Assembly: GCA_002500135.1 (NCBI GenBank) | Contig: DLSM01000012.1 | Coordinates: forward strand, 1-24,879 | Source: Christensenella sp. UBA7862 | GTDB lineage: Bacteria > Bacillota > Clostridia > Christensenellales > UBA1242 | Length of the DNA stretch: 24,879 bases | Direction: 5' to 3' | Shown here: positions 22,309 through 24,879 of the stretch, piece by piece | Layout of the letters: every line of letters begins with the position of its first letter | Numbering within the stretch: the first letter of the stretch is position 1 | Translations under genes and position numbers: made by a program | Notes under the pieces: generated by a model | The model's input: only the letters and a program-made list of their open reading frames with translations | Database searches by the model: none | What the model was told of the DNA's origin: nothing

Positions 22309-23350
22309 AATTTCCGTCAGCCTCGTCACCTGTTGAGTGATATGCTACGAACTTGATTGTAATTTGAGCCGTTGTTCCATTATACGCACTCGTTGCTCGG
22401 ATAATGTAGGTATATGTTACGTCATAATAGTTTCTTCTAACAGAACCTGTTGGCAAAACCATAATTTCAGTTGCATAAATTCCACTACATTTTACCGTTA
22501 TTCTGGAGGTTGTTGCTCCAGTTGGAGAAAGTGATATACAACTGCCTGGATCTGAACCTTTGTTATAATAAACGAGGTCTGTGTCATTCCAATTTTCAAT
22601 TTTACTTGTTCGTGAACTACTAACCACACTAAATGTCCACTTGCCACCCCCACCTCCAGCGGTGATGGTAATTGAACCCGAGCTTCCGCTTTCATAACTC
22701 ACCGAAGTCGAACTTGCAGAAATTGTGGTTGCGATTGCTGTTCTTGTCCAAGTGGCATACACGTAGATTGACGAGTAGTAAGTTCCGCTCATTGTCCAAG
22801 AGGAGGAAGTTGAATTTATTGTTGCAAGCAGAGTTCCGCTGGTGGAGTTGCCAGAATAGATTTTAATGTTTGTTAATGAATAGGTGTATCCTGTTGCGCC
22901 GCCACTTGAGGAGATTGAAATACTACTTCCAAAAGTTCCACTTGTAGGAACGGAAATGCTTGAACCTGTGAGGTTCGTTCCGCTTGTAATTGTATATGTT
23001 TTAGCACTCCAACTTGCAGTTAAAGTTGTGTTCCCAACTGTTTTATACTGAGTGCTGCTTGACACGGCAGAACTGCCAAGAAACCAACCACCGAAATTAT
23101 AGCCAGTTCGTGTTGGGGTTGGGAGTGAGCCGTAATTATCACCAAGTTTGACATTTTTGCTTGCAGTGTCGCAACTTCCGCCATTTGCGTCAAAAGTTGC
23201 AGTGTAAGTTGGGCGGTTATAGGTTACGGTGACATTGGACGAAGTATTTTGAACAGTTGCGCCGAAGATAATCACGCACAAAAGTCCCATAACAAGAACA
23301 TAATTTATGCATAACATCCACACCCGCGCCTTATCCCAAAACCTTCTCAT
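22307..23350 (-). CDS. InlB-repeat surface protein, intact paralogue
   Basis: This 347-residue predicted surface protein has an N-terminal signal anchor MRRFWDKARVWMLCINY and a hydrophobic stretch to residue 32. One clear InlB B-repeat (about 48-115, ATFDANGG to FGGW to TASW) is followed by a Ser/Thr-rich region and a C-terminal domain with ITAGGGGGKW. It is the paralogue of the gene at 16199-17216; the N-termini share most of the first 34 residues. No LPXTG sorting motif is seen, so attachment is probably by the N-terminal helix. InlB repeats act in cell-wall or host adhesion in other genera, but the role here is not known. The ribosome site AAGGTG is clear. Confidence 0.85.
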   Translation of the reverse strand: MRRFWDKARVWMLCINYVLVMGLLCVIIFGATVQNTSSNVTVTYNRPTYTATFDANGGSCDTASKNVKLGDNYGSLPTPTRTGYNFGGWFLGSSAVSSSTQYKTVGNTTLTASWSAKTYTITSGTNLTGSSISVPTSGTFGSSISISSSGGATGYTYSLTNIKIYSGNSTSGTLLATINSTSSSWTMSGTYYSSIYVYATWTRTAIATTISASSTSVSYESGSSGSITITAGGGGGKWTFSVVSSSRTSKIENWNDTDLVYYNKGSDPGSCISLSPTGATTSRITVKCSGIYATEIMVLPTGSVRRNYYDVTYTYIIRATSAYNGTTAQITIKFVAYHSTGDEADGN

Positions 23351-23382
23351 CGCTTCACCTTTTAATCATATTATCTACAAAA

Positions 23383-23411
23383 AGTCTAGTTTTAATTAAA
23401 TAATTTGTCAA
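23383..23411 (-). promoter_or_regulatory. Promoter of the intact InlB-repeat gene
   Basis: TTGACA (23406-23411) and TAGACT (23383-23388) with a 17-nt spacer, minus strand. Confidence 0.7.
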
Positions 23412-23542
23412 GCGGAATTGTGAAAAATACCAATTTATATGAAATTTTACATATTTCTGGCAAAAAAATGGGCTAAATGTTCTTAAATTTTGGAAAAAAT
23501 GAAAAAAAAATGTAAACTTTGAAAATATTTTGAAAAAATATG

Positions 23543-23571
23543 TTGACAGATTTTTTATTTTGCTTTATAAT
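23543..23571 (+). promoter_or_regulatory. Promoter of the tRNA-Met/tRNA-Glu pair
   Basis: Perfect TTGACA (23543-23548) and TATAAT (23566-23571) with a 17-nt spacer. Confidence 0.9.
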
Positions 23572-23593
23572 CAAGAGGCTTAGTTAGTGGTTT

Positions 23594-23669
23594 GGTGGCG
23601 TGGCTTAGTGGTTATAGCATTCGGTTCATACCCGAAAGGTCGTAAGTTCAAATCTTACCGCCACCACCA
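23594..23669 (+). tRNA. tRNA-Met (anticodon CAT), elongator
   Basis: 76 nt including CCA. The anticodon stem is TTCGG/CCGAA and the loop TTCATAC. The loop matches elongator Met of Bacillus; the initiator's C1:A72 mismatch and three G-C pairs are absent. A lysidine-type Ile tRNA would have a different loop (CTCATAA), so that is less likely. It shares a transcript with tRNA-Glu 11 nt downstream. Confidence 0.9.
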
Positions 23670-23680
23670 ATATAGACAAT

Positions 23681-23755
23681 GGCCCCATGGTCAAGCGGTT
23701 AAGACACCACCCTTTCACGGTGGTATCATGGGTTCGAATCCCGTTGGGGTCACCA
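23681..23755 (+). tRNA. tRNA-Glu (anticodon TTC)
   Basis: 75 nt including CCA. The anticodon stem CCACC/GGTGG holds the loop CTTTCAC, anticodon TTC. The acceptor GGCCCCA/TGGGGTC and the D-arm match the standard Bacillota tRNA-Glu. Confidence 0.96.
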
Positions 23756-23760
23756 GTAGT

Positions 23761-23794
23761 GAAAAAAGACTTTCCGAAAGGAAGGTCTTTTTTC
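23761..23794. terminator. Terminator of the tRNA pair
   Basis: A 15-bp stem with the loop GAAA (GAAAAAAGACTTTCC and GGAAGGTCTTTTTTC), ending in a T-run. Confidence 0.9.
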
Positions 23795-23956
23795 ACAATG
23801 ATATTTGCTCTGACAAGTAAGTGAAGGGCTTTCTTGTTTTTTTGTTCATAGTAACAAATTTTTGTTTTGCTGGGGAAATTATGCGAAAAGTGTTTTGAAA
23901 TAGGTTTGTAAGTGTGATAAACTATTTTTAATATAATATTTACTAGGGGGTAAAAT
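23795..23956. other. Intergenic DNA without recognisable gene
   Basis: 162 nt between the tRNA terminator and the last gene. Only the possible -10 (23932-23937) of that gene stands out. Confidence 0.5.
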
Positions 23957-24838
23957 ATGGCAAAAAAATCTAGTGGCCTTTTGGGGCTGCTCAAGGGGCT
24001 TATCATTTTTGCGGTGGTTGTTTTTGGGCTGGCGGTTGCGGTGTATGTCGGTATAAAGGCAACAACGGGGGTTGACATTTTGAAAGCGAGGGCGCAGATA
24101 AAGGCAATTCAAACACCACCAAGTGAAGAAGAGGTGGTGCCAGACAAATACACGGATGACGACATCGTGATAACACTTGACAACATGTTTGGTTCGGGCA
24201 AAGGTGAACAAATTTACAAGACAAACGAGGACGGGAACAAAGAGTTTTCGCTGACAGATTATCAAGGGGCGGCACTTCAAGGCACAATTAAACTCAGTGG
24301 CAAACAAGTTGCTGGGCTTGCAAATTCCCTTTTGCATAGTTTGGATCAAAAGGCTTTTGCACTTGACAATGCTGACGTAGAAATTCTTTCAATGGAATTC
24401 AGCAATCTTCAAACAGACGGAAAGTTCGACTGCAAAGTCATTGCAAAAATCAACTTCAAAACAACAAAAGAAGAGATTTCAAAGAACGGCAATATCTTTA
24501 CAAAGATTATCAGAAACTACATTCCAGACACACTTTATGTAACAACAAATTTCACAGCAAAATGCACCGCTGGCAGCGAATTTGAATTTGTGGAAAGCAA
24601 AGACATAACACTTAACAACATGAAAGCCGAGGACACTTCAGAAATCAACAAGATTATAAACAAATTCTTGGGCGAACAAGACCTTGCAGAAATGATAAAC
24701 AAAAATATCACTGTCCTTTTGTTTGGCGACAGTTCCGCTGAGGAAAACAACAAGGGACTTCTCACTTGCCTAGCAAACAGCAACGCAAATGTTGAAATTG
24801 ACGGCACCGAAGTTAAAATTGTTATCAACAAAGAATAA
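23957..24838 (+). CDS. Membrane-anchored protein of unknown function
   Basis: I do not recognise this 293-residue protein. It has a positively charged N-terminus (MAKKSSG), one hydrophobic segment (about residues 8-36) and a long extracytoplasmic region with alternating beta-type stretches and no cysteine motif for lipidation. The later part includes VTTNFTAKCTAG and the end VEIDGTEVKIVINKE. No enzyme motif is seen. The ribosome site (GGGGG, 23946-23950) stands before the ATG, and a TATAAT at 23932-23937 offers a -10, but no good -35 is found. It follows the tRNA terminator and is not clearly linked to a neighbour. Confidence 0.65.
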   Translation: MAKKSSGLLGLLKGLIIFAVVVFGLAVAVYVGIKATTGVDILKARAQIKAIQTPPSEEEVVPDKYTDDDIVITLDNMFGSGKGEQIYKTNEDGNKEFSLTDYQGAALQGTIKLSGKQVAGLANSLLHSLDQKAFALDNADVEILSMEFSNLQTDGKFDCKVIAKINFKTTKEEISKNGNIFTKIIRNYIPDTLYVTTNFTAKCTAGSEFEFVESKDITLNNMKAEDTSEINKIINKFLGEQDLAEMINKNITVLLFGDSSAEENNKGLLTCLANSNANVEIDGTEVKIVINKE

Positions 24839-24879
24839 CCTCTTGTGGAAAACTTATAAAAAATATAGCAAAAATATAG

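Noticed and set aside
23594..23669. Possible tRNA-Ile(CAU) instead of tRNA-Met
   Set aside because: The loop TTCATAC and the stem fit elongator Met better, although only a full identity-element analysis would settle it.
1..24879. CRISPR array, prophage or insertion sequence
   Set aside because: No array of regularly spaced long repeats, no transposase or integrase and no phage structural gene is seen.

Overview
The window reads as chromosomal DNA of an AT-rich, endospore-forming member of the Bacillota, most likely an uncultured clostridial lineage. The evidence is a complete SpoIIE, a GerA-type germinant receptor operon, clear Shine-Dalgarno and sigma-A promoter sequences, and dense one-strand operons. 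I see no phage, transposase, plasmid or CRISPR sequence. No species can be named from this sequence alone.

Layout. Positions 1-9182 are almost all minus strand: a cut-off gene at the left edge, a MazG-like pyrophosphohydrolase, the three-gene germination operon (gerA-gerB-gerC, 4-nt overlaps), tilS, spoIIE and a HIT protein. The neighbourhood of spoIIE and tilS is also known from Bacillus. A small plus-strand membrane protein follows (9524-9898). The leuS-trhP operon (9945-13566, minus) is divergent from a DUF1538 membrane protein with two small PII-like proteins (13730-16165, plus). From 16.2 kb come an InlB-repeat surface protein gene broken by an 11-G tract, a perfect clover-leaf inverted repeat, tRNA-Ala, an NAD(P)-dependent dehydrogenase, a two-gene minimal SUF-like system (smsC-smsB), a stand-alone FakA-type domain, and an alkylation-repair pair (ogt-alkD). 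The right end has an intact InlB-repeat paralogue, tRNA-Met, tRNA-Glu and an unrecognised membrane-anchored protein.

How the genes fit together. Sporulation and germination (spoIIE, gerABC), translation (tilS, leuS, trhP, three tRNAs), Fe-S assembly (smsCB) and alkylation repair (ogt, alkD) form the housekeeping layer. The variable layer is the InlB-repeat family. The two paralogues share an N-terminal signal anchor, a first InlB repeat and a glycine-rich motif, and each is divergent from a tRNA gene at nearly the same distance. One is out of frame by exactly +1 G in a homopolymer, as expected for slipped-strand phase variation. A second 11-bp tract of the same kind, with a similar 3' flank, lies at the left edge.

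The best candidates for something undescribed are the homopolymer-switched surface protein family, the 81-bp clover-leaf element lying between two divergent promoters, the DUF1538/PII-like module with its repeated leader, and a DnaA-box-like cluster that touches a predicted sigma-G promoter for a possibly leaderless germination operon.
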